Shown: positions 1-9,818, numbered from the stretch's first letter. The stretch is 64,000 nt of DNA from Pseudoalteromonas piratica (GCF_000788395.1 NZ_CP009888.1:2934001-2998000); one strand, 5' to 3'. Numbers and translations: made by a program. Notes: generated by a model not told the origin, from the sequence alone.

Positions 1-176
1 ACATAGTAAATGAAATGGAACGCGGAGATTTGCCGCTAGAAACCGCACTAAAACATTTTGAACGCGGTATTGCATTAGCGTCAGCCTCTTCAAGTAAGCT
101 TGAACAAGCGCAGCAAAAAGTGCAAATTTTAATGGGACAGAACGACACTGCCCAACTTGTCGATTTTAACCAGTAG
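1..176 (+). CDS. xseB: Exodeoxyribonuclease VII small subunit, C-terminal part
   Basis: The window opens inside this reading frame (codons in phase from base 3), leaving 58 C-terminal residues ending at TAG 174-176. They contain the helical signature of XseB (EMERGDLPLETALKHFERG), followed by a second helix rich in Glu, Gln and Ala. XseB pairs with XseA to form the cytoplasmic nuclease that degrades single-stranded DNA from both ends. The identification is supported by position: xseB-ispA-dxs is a conserved operon in gammaproteobacteria, and ispA follows after only 8 bases. The start codon and N-terminus lie outside the window. Confidence 0.9.
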   Translation, partial: IVNEMERGDLPLETALKHFERGIALASASSSKLEQAQQKVQILMGQNDTAQLVDFNQ

Positions 177-184
177 GCTGTCAT

Positions 185-1075
185 TTGAACTCTGTTGAAT
201 CCATTATTTCTACGTATTTGCCTCGTATCGAAAAAAACCTTACTGAACTAACCCCTGCAGCGCATTTAAGTGATGAGAGGTTAGTTGCTGCGTGTCGCTA
301 TAGTTTACTTAATGGTGGTAAACGTCTGCGCCCAATTTTGGTGTATTTGACCGGCGAATTATTTAACGCCCATCAAGACGACTTAAATCGCATCTCATCA
401 GCCATTGAATGTATTCATAGCTATTCACTGGTACATGATGATTTGCCAGCAATGGACGATGATGAGTTACGCCGCGGCCGCCCTACCTGTCATATTGCGT
501 TTGATGAAGCGACCGCGATTTTAGTGGGTGATGCACTGCAATGTTTAGCATTTGAAACAATTACCGAATGCGAATTTATCGGCACTTCAACCAATAATCA
601 GCTTAAAATAGTTAACACTTTGGCCCATGCATCCGGTTTGGTTGGTATGTGTGGCGGTCAGGCGTTAGATATTGATGCAACGAACCGTGCTATTTCATTA
701 GAACAATTAGAGCGTGTGCATAAACTAAAAACAGGGGCGTTGTTAAAATCAGCCATTACCATGGGCGCGCTGGCAGGCAATGCAACAAATACTGAGATTA
801 GCGCATTAGCACGTTATGCTGAGTCAATTGGCTTAGCATTTCAGGTGCAAGACGACATTTTAGATATTGAAGGCGACACACAAACACTTGGTAAACCGCA
901 GGGTTCAGACCTTGAAGCAAACAAAGCAACTTACCCCGCATTGCTTGGATTGCAAGGCGCCAAAGACAAAGCGCATGATCTTGTGAACCAAGCAATCGCC
1001 GCATTGTCAGAAATAGACGCCGATACAGGTCGACTCAAAGCCATTGCAGAATATATAATTGCTAGAGATCATTGA
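185..1075 (+). CDS. ispA: (2E,6E)-farnesyl diphosphate synthase
   Basis: The product condenses isopentenyl diphosphate with DMAPP and geranyl diphosphate to make farnesyl diphosphate, the precursor of undecaprenyl phosphate and ubiquinone side chains. The 296-residue protein has the usual length. The first Asp-rich motif is DDLPAMDDD (85-93), with the two-residue insertion typical of bacterial short-chain synthases, and the second is DDILD (223-227); both bind the Mg-diphosphate. The GGKRLRP substrate motif is at 44-50. The start is a TTG 8 bases after the xseB stop, consistent with translational coupling. It is the middle gene of xseB-ispA-dxs and shares a pathway with dxs downstream. Confidence 0.95.
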   Translation: MNSVESIISTYLPRIEKNLTELTPAAHLSDERLVAACRYSLLNGGKRLRPILVYLTGELFNAHQDDLNRISSAIECIHSYSLVHDDLPAMDDDELRRGRPTCHIAFDEATAILVGDALQCLAFETITECEFIGTSTNNQLKIVNTLAHASGLVGMCGGQALDIDATNRAISLEQLERVHKLKTGALLKSAITMGALAGNATNTEISALARYAESIGLAFQVQDDILDIEGDTQTLGKPQGSDLEANKATYPALLGLQGAKDKAHDLVNQAIAALSEIDADTGRLKAIAEYIIARDH

Positions 1076-1144
1076 TCCCTAGTGCGCCAAATAACTTACA
1101 ATAATAAATTGGCGACGTATTTTTAGGATAGAATTTAAAACATC

Positions 1145-3010
1145 ATGACTTTTGATAGTAGCAAGTATCCGTTATTAAGCTTAGCCAATACGCCGGAAGA
1201 ACTGCGTGATATTCCGCAACAAAATTTGCCTGAGCTCAGTAACGAACTGAGAGATTACTTACTCAACTCTGTTTCTCAAAGCAGTGGCCATTTGGCTTCT
1301 GGCTTAGGAACGGTTGAATTAACGGTAGCTCTTCATTATGTGTATAACACGCCGTTTGACCGTTTAATTTGGGACGTAGGCCATCAGGCTTATCCTCATA
1401 AAATTCTAACAGGTCGTCGCGAACAAATGCACACCATCCGCCAAAAAGACGGTTTACACCCTTTCCCATTCCGTGAAGAGAGTGAATACGATACGTTTAG
1501 TGTTGGCCACTCAAGCACTTCTATTTCTGCTGCGCTCGGTATGGCATTAGCAGCTGAAAAAGAAGCTCAGAACCGTAAAGTTGTGGCTGTAATTGGCGAC
1601 GGTGCAATGACTGCGGGCATGGCATTTGAAGCAATGAACCATGCAGGCGATTTGAACCCCGATATGTTGGTTATCTTAAACGATAACGAAATGTCGATTT
1701 CAGAAAATGTAGGTGCTCTCAATAACCACTTTGCGCGTATTCTTTCTGGCAGTTTTTATACGAATATTCGCGAAGGCGGTAAAAAGTTACTTTCGGGCAT
1801 GCCCCCGGTAAAAGAACTTGCCAGCCGCATGGAAGAACACCTAAAAGGCATGGTGATACCAGGTACTTTCTTTGAAGAACTGGGCTTTAACTACATTGGT
1901 CCTATTGATGGTCACGACGTTGGTATGTTAACCGACACATTACGCAATATGCGTAATTTAAAAGGGCCACAGTTACTGCATGTTCGTACGCAAAAAGGTA
2001 AAGGGTACAAACCAGCCGAGGCCGATCCTATCGGTTATCATGGTGTACCAAAGTTTGACCCAAGTACAACCAGCTTACCGAAATCAAAACCAAGTGCACC
2101 GACATTTTCCAAAGTGTTTGGTGATTGGTTATGCGATATGGCAGCACAAGATCCTAAATTAATGGCTATTACCCCTGCCATGCGTGAAGGTTCTGGCATG
2201 GTTCGTTTTTCGAAAGAATTCCCAAGCCAATATTACGATGCAGCAATTGCCGAGCAACATGCAGTGACACTCGGTGCAGGTTTAGCCTGTGAAGGGTTAA
2301 CACCTGTGGTAGCGATTTACTCAAGCTTTTTACAGCGTGGCTACGATCAGCTTATTCACGATGTAGCACTGCAAAACTTACCGGTAATGTTCGCTATTGA
2401 CCGTGCAGGTCTCGTTGGTGCTGATGGTGAAACTCACCAAGGCGCTTACGACTTGAGCTTTATGCGCTGCGTTCCAAATATGGTGATAATGGCGCCAAGT
2501 GATTTAGATGAATGCCGTCAAATGCTTTATACCGGCCACCTTCATCAAGGACCAAGTGCCGTGCGTTACCCACGTGGTAGTGCAGGCGATATTTTACCAA
2601 ATGCTGAAATGACCGCACTTGAAATTGGTAAAGCGAAAGTAATTCGCGAAGGTAAAGAAACCGCTATTTTAAGTTTTGGTACCTTGCTTGACGAAGCAAA
2701 GAAAGCGGCTGAAGAACTTGATGCAACGCTATTAGATATGCGCTTTGTTAAGCCACTTGATGGCGATGCAATTAAACACCTTGCTGCCACACACAAAACA
2801 CTTGTCACCCTTGAAGATAACGCGTTAATGGGTGGTGCAGGTTCTGCAGTTAATGAGTTTATCATGGCTGAAAAGCTAACCATGCCGGTGCTTAATTTAG
2901 GTTTACCAGATGAGTTTATTAAACACGGTACGCAACAAGAAATGCATGCTGAACTTGGCTTAGATGCCAACGGTATTGCACAAAGTATCAAAGACTACAT
3001 TTCTAAGTAG
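1145..3010 (+). CDS. dxs: 1-deoxy-D-xylulose-5-phosphate synthase
   Basis: This is the first enzyme of the MEP isoprenoid pathway: it condenses pyruvate and glyceraldehyde 3-phosphate in a thiamine-diphosphate-dependent reaction. At 621 residues it is full length and aligns with E. coli Dxs from the first residue. Visible features are His49 (SSGHLASG), His80 ([10 protein letters not shown]), the ThDP/Mg motif beginning GDGAMTAG (151-158) and ending NDN near 179-181, and the IAEQHAV segment carrying the glutamate that activates ThDP. A GGA-containing purine stretch lies about 12-18 bases before the ATG, rather far for a Shine-Dalgarno site. It ends the xseB-ispA-dxs operon; a long palindrome follows the stop. 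Confidence 0.97.
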   Translation: MTFDSSKYPLLSLANTPEELRDIPQQNLPELSNELRDYLLNSVSQSSGHLASGLGTVELTVALHYVYNTPFDRLIWDVGHQAYPHKILTGRREQMHTIRQKDGLHPFPFREESEYDTFSVGHSSTSISAALGMALAAEKEAQNRKVVAVIGDGAMTAGMAFEAMNHAGDLNPDMLVILNDNEMSISENVGALNNHFARILSGSFYTNIREGGKKLLSGMPPVKELASRMEEHLKGMVIPGTFFEELGFNYIGPIDGHDVGMLTDTLRNMRNLKGPQLLHVRTQKGKGYKPAEADPIGYHGVPKFDPSTTSLPKSKPSAPTFSKVFGDWLCDMAAQDPKLMAITPAMREGSGMVRFSKEFPSQYYDAAIAEQHAVTLGAGLACEGLTPVVAIYSSFLQRGYDQLIHDVALQNLPVMFAIDRAGLVGADGETHQGAYDLSFMRCVPNMVIMAPSDLDECRQMLYTGHLHQGPSAVRYPRGSAGDILPNAEMTALEIGKAKVIREGKETAILSFGTLLDEAKKAAEELDATLLDMRFVKPLDGDAIKHLAATHKTLVTLEDNALMGGAGSAVNEFIMAEKLTMPVLNLGLPDEFIKHGTQQEMHAELGLDANGIAQSIKDYISK

Positions 3011-3021
3011 CCTCTCCTATT

Positions 3022-3060
3022 AGAGTTCAGGTTTCAGAAACTTTCTGAAATCTGAACTCT
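3022..3060. repeat. 39-bp near-perfect palindrome between convergent genes
   Basis: Two 19-base arms (3022-3040 and 3042-3060) are complementary except for one G-T pair, with a single central base. The element lies between the convergent ends of dxs and the GGDEF gene. No U-tract follows on either strand, so it is not a textbook intrinsic terminator. It could block or stabilise the 3' ends of both transcripts, or serve as a protein-binding palindrome. Confidence 0.6.
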
Positions 3061-3077
3061 TAATCCTGACACTCATT

Positions 3078-6000
3078 TTAAATTTCTGAAATATGCAACT
3101 TAGCTTGTTCTGTTTCCAATAGCATTTCAAGTTGCATGGCAATACGCTCACTGTCTTCAAATTCAAATGCGTCGATATTCTCTGAAAAGCTAAAGTAAGC
3201 AACACTGCCTGGTTTTTTCGCCTTCGCTTTTTGCAGCGCAATATCTGCAATTTTAATGGAGGTTTCCCAGCTAATTATCTGCCCACCTAATAATGGCAAT
3301 GGATAAAACGCCCAGCCTACTGAACCGGTCAATTTGGTTTTACGGCCATCAGGCATAACAAACTCTTGTTCTGCAAGTTGATGGCTAATGCTGCGTGCAA
3401 ACTGATGCACAGCGCCTTTTTGCATATCCCTTAATAGAATAAGAAACTCATCGCCACTCCAGCGCACCACATAGTCAGCGCCTAACACTTGCTCTGTTAG
3501 CATTGAAGCAATTTGTTGCAGGCAGTTATCCCCGGCAAACGAACCAAACACATCATTTACATGGCTAAATTTATCCAAGTTTAAGATCAGTAGCGCCATA
3601 CATTTACCCTGAATTTCAAGGCTTTCTCGGTTACTTTGGAAATGCTCAATATCTTTAGGCAATTGGTCAAACAAAAAGCGACGACTACGAAGGCCTGTCA
3701 ATTCATCTGAGTGACTAACTAGTTTTAATCGATCATTCGCTTTATTAAGTTGTTCGTTCGCAGAAATCAGTGCTTGTGTGCGTGTTTCTACTAAACGTTC
3801 TAATTCTTCTTGTTTACGACGTTCTTGATTGCGGTAAAACAGAAACACAATATACAAAGCAAGGATAAATGACATCACAACAATAAGACGAAAAATCACT
3901 GTTTCATCAAATGCTTTTGGAATGATTAAGGTTTGTGAAATGGTATCTGCATTGGTCCATTCTTGACCCGGACGTTTAGCTTGTAGCTCAAAAACGAACT
4001 TACCCGCAGGTAGATTGGCATAGTTAGCCTCGCGGCTATTATTAGCTTCACGCCAGATGCCATCAAGCCCAACAAGCCTATATCGAAAGTCAATATTTGA
4101 TGCTGTTTGGTAATTTATCGCGGTGTAGCCCAAGGTTAAGTTTCGCTCTTCAGTATTCAAAATAAGGGTATCAAGTTCAGGTACCGGGTAGACATTCTTA
4201 TCGCCGCCGTTGTCAGCAGTAACGGTTTCAATAATGGGTCTGATGTCACTTTCATTAAACAAACGAATATTTGTTGGGATTTCAACTAAGCCAGATTTGC
4301 TCGGGTACCACAAGCTTGAATCAACACTGGCAATTGCACCTAACGCATTACCAGAACAACATTGGCTGGTTTTACCATCTAACTGCTTATTATATGGAGA
4401 AATGACTTGCTCTACTTGCAACGAATCGGCGCCATCATCAAATTGTTTGATTGGTAATCGATACACACCTTTACTAGTACTCACCCATAGATGTTGCAAT
4501 GCATCATCAAAATATAAACTTAATATAGGGCCATAAGGTAAGCCACTTGACACATCTAACTGTCGCCATACGCGTTTATCATTGCGGTAAAAAAGCCCAT
4601 TATTTTGTGTGGCAACAAACAGCTTGCTGTCAACCGGAAGAATAAAGCTAATATTTGATTCAGCTAGCGCACTGCCCATCGCTAGGCGTTCAATACCTCG
4701 CTCATTAAAAAAGTACGCGCCACGCGAAGTACCTAAATAACCGTTACCATTTTGCTGATTGATAAACGTGATGTATTTACTGTCTAGAAATGAGTTATAA
4801 ACAAACGAACGTAACCCATTAAATGCTAATCGATACAGCCCTCTGTCGGTGGCAAGCCATAAGCCACCTTGCTCCGCAGTTTCAATTGCAAACACTGCAG
4901 TAGAACGCAGTGCCGCAGCATCAAGTTTGCGAAGTTCTTTATTGTCGTAAACAAAAGCACCGCGGTTTGTAGCAATAAATAAGCGCGAGCCTTGAAAGTG
5001 CAAATCATGTACTGTAAGCCCACCTAATTTTGCTGCTGCTATCTCAATATGAAACTTATCTTTATCATCGAGATAGCCGATGCCACTGTTTGTTGCTAGC
5101 CAAAGCTGGTCATCTTGACCAAATTTTAATGTGGTAACGGGCTGGTTTAACCCTTTACTATCGCGATGTCGTTTTACTTGGCTTGGACGCGCTTGCCACA
5201 AACCTTCGGTTAAACTTGCAAGCCAAATATTGTCATCTTGGTCTCGGAAAATATCAGAAAACCAGATTGTTTGTTCAAGATCTGACGGTTCAATCCACTG
5301 CCAAACACCGCTACTATCGCGATACAGCAAACGTCCCTTAGTGGATACCCAAAGCGAGCCATCCGAGTCATACATAAATTTATAAACAGTGGCATTATTT
5401 GCGTAAGGTAACGAGAAAGGTCTTAACTCTTGGTCAATATCTAAAAAGTAAGCACCCACTTCGGAAGCAATAAATAAGTCACCTTCAAGCCAAGCCATAT
5501 CATACAGTACAGACTGCGCGAGGCGTTGCGGTAATGAAATTCGCTCCGTGATTTCAAACCGAATTTTACCTGTTCGGGCGTTTGCTAAGCTTTGTAAACG
5601 CAATAAAAAGCGATCGTTAATCAGCCAAATACCGTCAGGTGAAAGTGCCATTTTTCGTACTTCACCAATGAGTTTTACAAGGGCATTGCGCTTATTACTA
5701 AAATTATTATTAGTGTCACTCACGCCCAGCAATTGCGAAATTGTATTAAGTTTTTGATTGGAATAAAGGTAGAGGCTGTTTGATGCTATCCAAATACGGC
5801 CGTTATTATCTTGCGCAATATCACGGACTGGACCGTTTAAACTAAAGCGCTCAAAGCTCAATTCACTGGGACTAAATTTTACTAATCCATTGTCCGTGCC
5901 AATCCACAAGAAACCCTCATTATCGAGCAGTAAACTGTTTATTGCATTGCTAGGCAGGAAGTCGCTGTTATTAACATTAAAATTGGTAAAGCGATTACCG

Positions 6001-6197
6001 TCGAAACGGCTCAAACCAAACTGTGAGCCAATCCATAAATAGCCCTGCTGGTCTTGCACAATATTTTTAAGCGATTGGGATGCGAGTCCGTGCTGAATGT
6101 GCCACTGCTTCACCACATAATCATCTAATGATGCGTAAGCAAATTTGAAGGTACTTAAAAGTACAAAGGTCAATAACAGTATTAAGCGAAACAGCAC
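3078..6197 (-). CDS. Periplasmic beta-propeller sensor diguanylate cyclase (Reg_prop, Y_Y_Y, GGDEF)
   Basis: A 1039-residue single-span sensor predicted to make cyclic di-GMP in response to a periplasmic signal. Order: signal peptide (about 1-22, ending FAYAS); two blades' worth of two-component-regulator propeller repeats with recurring WIGT/LWLAT-type units (about 30-650); a Y_Y_Y domain (about 690-755); one membrane helix (about 768-789); a coiled-coil linker; and a GGDEF domain (about 830-990). The active-site loop is SGDEF (914-918), a permitted variant, and the metal motif is NLDKFSHVND. The RxxD inhibitory site is absent (LGAD), so product inhibition at that site is unlikely. It starts 14 bases after pgpA and may be read from the rib operon. 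The ligand is unknown. Confidence 0.88.
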   Translation of the reverse strand: MLFRLILLLTFVLLSTFKFAYASLDDYVVKQWHIQHGLASQSLKNIVQDQQGYLWIGSQFGLSRFDGNRFTNFNVNNSDFLPSNAINSLLLDNEGFLWIGTDNGLVKFSPSELSFERFSLNGPVRDIAQDNNGRIWIASNSLYLYSNQKLNTISQLLGVSDTNNNFSNKRNALVKLIGEVRKMALSPDGIWLINDRFLLRLQSLANARTGKIRFEITERISLPQRLAQSVLYDMAWLEGDLFIASEVGAYFLDIDQELRPFSLPYANNATVYKFMYDSDGSLWVSTKGRLLYRDSSGVWQWIEPSDLEQTIWFSDIFRDQDDNIWLASLTEGLWQARPSQVKRHRDSKGLNQPVTTLKFGQDDQLWLATNSGIGYLDDKDKFHIEIAAAKLGGLTVHDLHFQGSRLFIATNRGAFVYDNKELRKLDAAALRSTAVFAIETAEQGGLWLATDRGLYRLAFNGLRSFVYNSFLDSKYITFINQQNGNGYLGTSRGAYFFNERGIERLAMGSALAESNISFILPVDSKLFVATQNNGLFYRNDKRVWRQLDVSSGLPYGPILSLYFDDALQHLWVSTSKGVYRLPIKQFDDGADSLQVEQVISPYNKQLDGKTSQCCSGNALGAIASVDSSLWYPSKSGLVEIPTNIRLFNESDIRPIIETVTADNGGDKNVYPVPELDTLILNTEERNLTLGYTAINYQTASNIDFRYRLVGLDGIWREANNSREANYANLPAGKFVFELQAKRPGQEWTNADTISQTLIIPKAFDETVIFRLIVVMSFILALYIVFLFYRNQERRKQEELERLVETRTQALISANEQLNKANDRLKLVSHSDELTGLRSRRFLFDQLPKDIEHFQSNRESLEIQGKCMALLILNLDKFSHVNDVFGSFAGDNCLQQIASMLTEQVLGADYVVRWSGDEFLILLRDMQKGAVHQFARSISHQLAEQEFVMPDGRKTKLTGSVGWAFYPLPLLGGQIISWETSIKIADIALQKAKAKKPGSVAYFSFSENIDAFEFEDSERIAMQLEMLLETEQAKLHISEI

Positions 6198-6211
6198 GGT
6201 TTATCTCATTA

Positions 6212-6682
6212 TTAAATTAGCCCGTAATAAAGCACTAATTGTAAGCATAGTAAGGAGAATATTCCTGCGAGAATATCGTCCACCATAATGCCAAAGCCAC
6301 CTTTTACGTGTTTATCGAGCAACTTGATTGGCCAAGGTTTAACAATATCGAAAAAGCGGAATAAGATAAAGCCAACCAACAAGGTTTGCCACGAAATCGC
6401 CGCACCTATCATAGTAATATAAAAACCGGCAACTTCATCCCAGACAATTGAAGGATGATCGTGTACACCAGCATCACGACTTGCTACTTCACAAAACCAA
6501 ATACCAATTGCAGATATCGCAATAGCAACAACAAGCTGTAACCATAAAGGCGCCGTCATTGTCATCATAATAAATGGAATTGCTGCTAATGTGCCAAACG
6601 TACCTGGCGCTTTAGGAGCCAGTCCGAGGCCAAAACCTAAAGCACAAAAATGTGAAAACTTTTTTAGATTAAATTGTGCCAC
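6212..6682 (-). CDS. pgpA: Phosphatidylglycerophosphatase A
   Basis: An inner-membrane phosphatase that removes phosphate from phosphatidylglycerol phosphate, the last step of phosphatidylglycerol synthesis. The 156-residue protein has several hydrophobic segments, the family motif GLAPKAPGTFGTLAA near the N-terminus, a central WDEVAGF and the C-terminal VDDILAGI. A GTG at 6682 is preferred as start because AGGAG lies 5 bases upstream; an in-frame GTG at 6688 overlaps that site. It follows thiL by 11 bases, the order found in many gammaproteobacteria (nusB-thiL-pgpA), so it is presumably co-transcribed. Confidence 0.93.
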   Translation of the reverse strand: MAQFNLKKFSHFCALGFGLGLAPKAPGTFGTLAAIPFIMMTMTAPLWLQLVVAIAISAIGIWFCEVASRDAGVHDHPSIVWDEVAGFYITMIGAAISWQTLLVGFILFRFFDIVKPWPIKLLDKHVKGGFGIMVDDILAGIFSLLCLQLVLYYGLI

Positions 6683-6693
6683 GCACACTCCTA

Positions 6694-7662
6694 CTACTTA
6701 TCATTAAAGTGTTCGAAACCAGCCTGTTCAAGGGTAAAAGGTTTACCATTTAGCGTTAATTCTACACTTCCAACGTGGTTTGTAATTTGACCAACACAGC
6801 TTAACTCAACACCATATTGTTTCAATGTCATCTCAACGGTTGTTCTGTGCTCTTCCGGCACAGTGAACAGTAATTGGTACTCATCACCATAGGTCAAAGC
6901 ATAATTTAGCGCATGTTCTTGTGGCAACACCGCTTTAACCGTTGCCGCTAGCGGAATGTTTTCGGCAAACAATTTAGCGCCGACACCGGACATTTGGCAA
7001 ATGTGACCAATATCAGCTATCAAACCATCGGAAATATCAATGCAACTAGTTGCTTTGCAACGTAGCATTTGCCCTGCCGCGACCTGCGGAGTTGGAAAAT
7101 CAAATGCTTTATTGGCAGCATTGAATTGCGGTTCAGTCAGTGTGACTTTGCCATATTTGCTATCGATGGCAAGGCCAGCATCACCTAGAGAGCCAGTAAC
7201 AAAAATCCAATCCCCATTTTTTGCACCACTTCGCGTTAACGCACAACCATTAGGCACAAAGCCTTTAGCACAAATGCTAATTGTTAGTGGCCCTTGCGTT
7301 GTATCACCACCAACAATTTGTACATTGTAATATTCCGCAATTTCGTGCATTCCTTGGGTAAACTGTTCCAGCCACTGCGCCTCAGCTTTTGGTAGTGTCA
7401 ATGCCACGGAAATCCAAGCTGGTTCTGCGCCCATCGCCGCAAGATCGCTTAAGTTTACGGCAAGTGAGCGGTAACCAAGTGCTTTTGGGTCGATATCGTT
7501 AAAAAAGTGAACCCCTTCAACAAGGGTATCTGTGGTCACAGCCAACTGGCAGTTTTCTGGCACGTTAATCAATGCCGCATCATCACCAATACTCAGTGAC
7601 ACATCCTTACGAGCGACACCGCGGCCTTTGAAAAAGTGAGAGATTAATTCAAATTCTTGCAT
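6694..7662 (-). CDS. thiL: Thiamine-monophosphate kinase
   Basis: ThiL phosphorylates thiamine monophosphate to thiamine diphosphate, the cofactor used by Dxs and by the lpdA-containing dehydrogenases. The 322-residue protein has the family motifs GDDAALI, DTLVEGVHF, GGDTTQGP, LTRSGAK and CIDISDGLIADIGH. The ATG at 7662 aligns with the E. coli start (QEFELI matching GEFSLI); a TTG two codons upstream lies in the U-tract of a terminator and is unlikely. No Shine-Dalgarno sequence is visible, because the terminator hairpin occupies the place where it would be. Translation and transcription of thiL may therefore be limited at this junction. Confidence 0.94.
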   Translation of the reverse strand: MQEFELISHFFKGRGVARKDVSLSIGDDAALINVPENCQLAVTTDTLVEGVHFFNDIDPKALGYRSLAVNLSDLAAMGAEPAWISVALTLPKAEAQWLEQFTQGMHEIAEYYNVQIVGGDTTQGPLTISICAKGFVPNGCALTRSGAKNGDWIFVTGSLGDAGLAIDSKYGKVTLTEPQFNAANKAFDFPTPQVAAGQMLRCKATSCIDISDGLIADIGHICQMSGVGAKLFAENIPLAATVKAVLPQEHALNYALTYGDEYQLLFTVPEEHRTTVEMTLKQYGVELSCVGQITNHVGSVELTLNGKPFTLEQAGFEHFNDK

Positions 7663-7666
7663 GCAC

Positions 7667-7690
7667 AAAAAAGCCGGCCTAAAGCCGGCT
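7667..7690 (-). terminator. Intrinsic terminator between nusB and thiL
   Basis: On the minus strand AGCCGGC (7690-7684) and GCCGGCT (7678-7672) form a 7-bp GC-rich stem with a 5-base loop, followed by a run of six Ts. It begins 6 bases after the nusB stop and ends 4 bases before the thiL ATG, inside what is normally one operon, so it probably reduces thiL-pgpA expression relative to nusB and the rib genes. Confidence 0.85.
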
Positions 7691-7696
7691 CTCCAA

Positions 7697-8110
7697 TTAT
7701 TTCTTTCTAAGCTGATTCTGGGTTTTGTCTAATACCCCATTCACAAACTTATGGCTATCATCAGCAGCAAATAGTTTTGCTAGCTCAATACCTTCGTTGA
7801 TAGCAACTTTATAAGGCACGTCTTCACGGAACTTAAGTTCATAGCAAGATAGACGCAAAATCGCTTTTTCGATTAAGTCGATGTCTTCAAAAGGACGATC
7901 AAGATGCGGCTTAACAGCTTCATCTAACGCCTTGTGATTTACGGCAACACCACGTGCTAAGTCTTTAAAGTAATCCACGTCAATTTTGCTTACATCGTTT
8001 TCAACAAGCATTTGTTGTTCGATATCTGCAACCGGATTACCGCTTACTTGCCATGAATAAATTGCTTGTAATGCCAGTTTACGGGCTTTACGTCTAGCTG
8101 CTGGTTTCAT
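7697..8110 (-). CDS. nusB: Transcription antitermination factor NusB
   Basis: NusB binds boxA RNA with NusE (S10) and promotes antitermination, chiefly in rRNA operons. At 137 residues it has the usual size and is largely helical. The N-terminal basic stretch [20 protein letters not shown] is the family hallmark, and the C-terminal half has the conserved [14 protein letters not shown] and FVNGVLD motifs. The gene begins 9 bases after ribH and is followed within 6 bases by an intrinsic terminator. The ribH-nusB pairing is widely conserved. Confidence 0.96.
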   Translation of the reverse strand: MKPAARRKARKLALQAIYSWQVSGNPVADIEQQMLVENDVSKIDVDYFKDLARGVAVNHKALDEAVKPHLDRPFEDIDLIEKAILRLSCYELKFREDVPYKVAINEGIELAKLFAADDSHKFVNGVLDKTQNQLRKK

Positions 8111-8119
8111 TAAGTACCC

Positions 8120-8584
8120 TTAAATTTGTTCTAACAGGTTAACCATTTCTAGTGCACCAAGAGCCGCTTCGCCGCCTTTGTTGCCCATTTTGGTGCCTGC
8201 ACGCTCAATGGCTTGTTCGATGTTTTCTGTTGTTAAAACACCAAACGCTACAGGAATATCATAGTCTAGCGATACACTTGCTAGGCCTTTATTTGACTCG
8301 TTCGCAACTAAGTCAAAGTGCGGTGTACCACCGCGGATAATCACACCAAGTGAAATGATTGCATCGAATTCTTTCTTTGCTGCGATGCGCTTAGCTGCTA
8401 AAGGAAGCTCTACTGCACCTGGTACGTAAACAACAGTAATATCGTCATCGTTTACATCACCAATACGCTTTAAGGTATCAACTGCACCATCAAGTAAGCT
8501 TTTACCAATGAAATCGTTAAAGCGAGAAATAACGATAGCAAACTTTTTCCCTTGAGCGTTTAATTTACCTTCAATCACTTTCAT
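8120..8584 (-). CDS. ribH: 6,7-dimethyl-8-ribityllumazine synthase
   Basis: RibH joins 5-amino-6-ribitylamino-uracil to 3,4-dihydroxy-2-butanone 4-phosphate, the penultimate step of riboflavin synthesis, usually in an icosahedral or pentameric assembly. The 154-residue protein shows the conserved ISRFND N-terminal substrate loop, [13 protein letters not shown], and the GGTPHFDLV loop with the catalytic histidine. A 97-base gap separates it from the upstream ribB-type gene; that gap is AT-rich with TATGAT and TAAAAT hexamers, so ribH-nusB may have an additional promoter as well as read-through from the rib operon. Confidence 0.96.
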   Translation of the reverse strand: MKVIEGKLNAQGKKFAIVISRFNDFIGKSLLDGAVDTLKRIGDVNDDDITVVYVPGAVELPLAAKRIAAKKEFDAIISLGVIIRGGTPHFDLVANESNKGLASVSLDYDIPVAFGVLTTENIEQAIERAGTKMGNKGGEAALGALEMVNLLEQI

Positions 8585-8681
8585 TTTATGCCCTTCTCTT
8601 TGGCTAATTCATTTATCGCGCAATCGCAAAGGCGCGGATTTTATCATACTAAATTAATTTTTTTTAGGCTTATTTTTAAGC

Positions 8682-9794
8682 TTATTTCGGCTCAACGTAT
8701 TCAACCACTTCAAGCCCGAAACCTGAAATTGCATGATACTTTTTCGGCATGCTCATTAGGCGCATTTTGTGAATGCCTAAATCAGCCAAAATTTGTGAAC
8801 CAACACCTACTGTGCGCGAGGTGCCTTGGAACTTACGCACACTTGGGCTTTCACCTTTGTCTTGCGCTTCAAACGCTTTAAATAACGCTTCTAAATCTTC
8901 AGGATTTTCGTGTTTCGCTAAAATAACTAATACACCTTCATTTTCAGCGATGTATTTCATCGCACCCGAAAGGGTCCAGCTGCGATCAGATGCACGATCT
9001 GAAAGCAAAATATCGTTAAAGGTACTTTGTAGATGAACACGTACTAAGGTTGCATCGTCTTCTTTAACGTCGCCTTTTTTCATCGCATAGTGAAGCTCAC
9101 CGTCAATGGTGTCTTTATAGGTGATTAGGTCAAACTCACCGTGCTCTGTAGGTAGCTTACATTCTGCTACACGTTCAATCGTGGCTTCATTTAAGTTACG
9201 GTACTCGATTAAATCGGCAATGGTGCCCATTTTTAAACCGTGTTCTTTAGCAAATACTTCAAGGTCTGGACGGCGCGCCATGGTGCCATCTGGATTAAGA
9301 ATTTCTACGATTACTGACGATGGCTCACATCCAGCTAAACGTGCTAAGTCACAGCCAGCTTCAGTATGTCCTGCGCGGGTTAATACACCACCCGGTTGCG
9401 CCATAATTGGGAAAATATGACCTGGCTGAACGATATCTTCAGGCACTGCGCCTTTTGCAACAGCCGCTTGCACTGTACGTGCACGATCTGCAGCTGAAAT
9501 TCCCGTTGTTACGCCTTTTGCCGCTTCAATTGACATTGTAAAGTTGGTCGAAAACTGTGCGCCATTATTGCTTACCATTAGCGGTAAGTTAAGCTGCTGA
9601 CAACGCTCTTGTGTTAGTGTTAAACAAATCAAACCGCGACCATGCGTCGCCATAAAATTAATTGCATCTGCACTGATATGCTCAGATGCCATAATTAGGT
9701 CGCCTTCATTTTCACGGTCTTCGTCATCCATTAGAATGACCATTTTACCTTGACGGATATCTTCAATAATTTCTGCTGCAGTGTGTAAACCCAT
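8682..9794 (-). CDS. ribB: 3,4-dihydroxy-2-butanone-4-phosphate synthase with degenerate GTP cyclohydrolase II domain
   Basis: The N-terminal domain (about 1-205) is a complete Rib[12 protein letters not shown] binds Mg and ribulose 5-phosphate, and THGRGLICL and the [13 protein letters not shown] motif are present. It forms the four-carbon unit of riboflavin from ribulose 5-phosphate. The C-terminal domain (about 210-370) has the GTP cyclohydrolase II fold sequence but lacks the zinc cysteines: where an active enzyme has SECLTGDVFGSLRCDCG, this protein has [16 protein letters not shown], with no Cys. GTP cyclohydrolase activity is therefore unlikely, and a separate ribA is expected elsewhere in the genome. 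Such fusions are common in gammaproteobacteria. The gene lies between ribE (24-base gap) and ribH. Confidence 0.93.
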   Translation of the reverse strand: MGLHTAAEIIEDIRQGKMVILMDDEDRENEGDLIMASEHISADAINFMATHGRGLICLTLTQERCQQLNLPLMVSNNGAQFSTNFTMSIEAAKGVTTGISAADRARTVQAAVAKGAVPEDIVQPGHIFPIMAQPGGVLTRAGHTEAGCDLARLAGCEPSSVIVEILNPDGTMARRPDLEVFAKEHGLKMGTIADLIEYRNLNEATIERVAECKLPTEHGEFDLITYKDTIDGELHYAMKKGDVKEDDATLVRVHLQSTFNDILLSDRASDRSWTLSGAMKYIAENEGVLVILAKHENPEDLEALFKAFEAQDKGESPSVRKFQGTSRTVGVGSQILADLGIHKMRLMSMPKKYHAISGFGLEVVEYVEPK

Positions 9795-9818
9795 TTTGTT
9801 ACCTTTGCTTGCGACTGG

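Noticed and set aside
2566..2991. Long open frame on the minus strand within dxs
   Set aside because: It lies wholly inside the conserved dxs frame, has serine-rich shadow composition and no ribosome-binding site.
8773..9420. Several plus-strand open frames inside ribB
   Set aside because: They are opposite-strand shadows of a well-conserved gene and show no family features.
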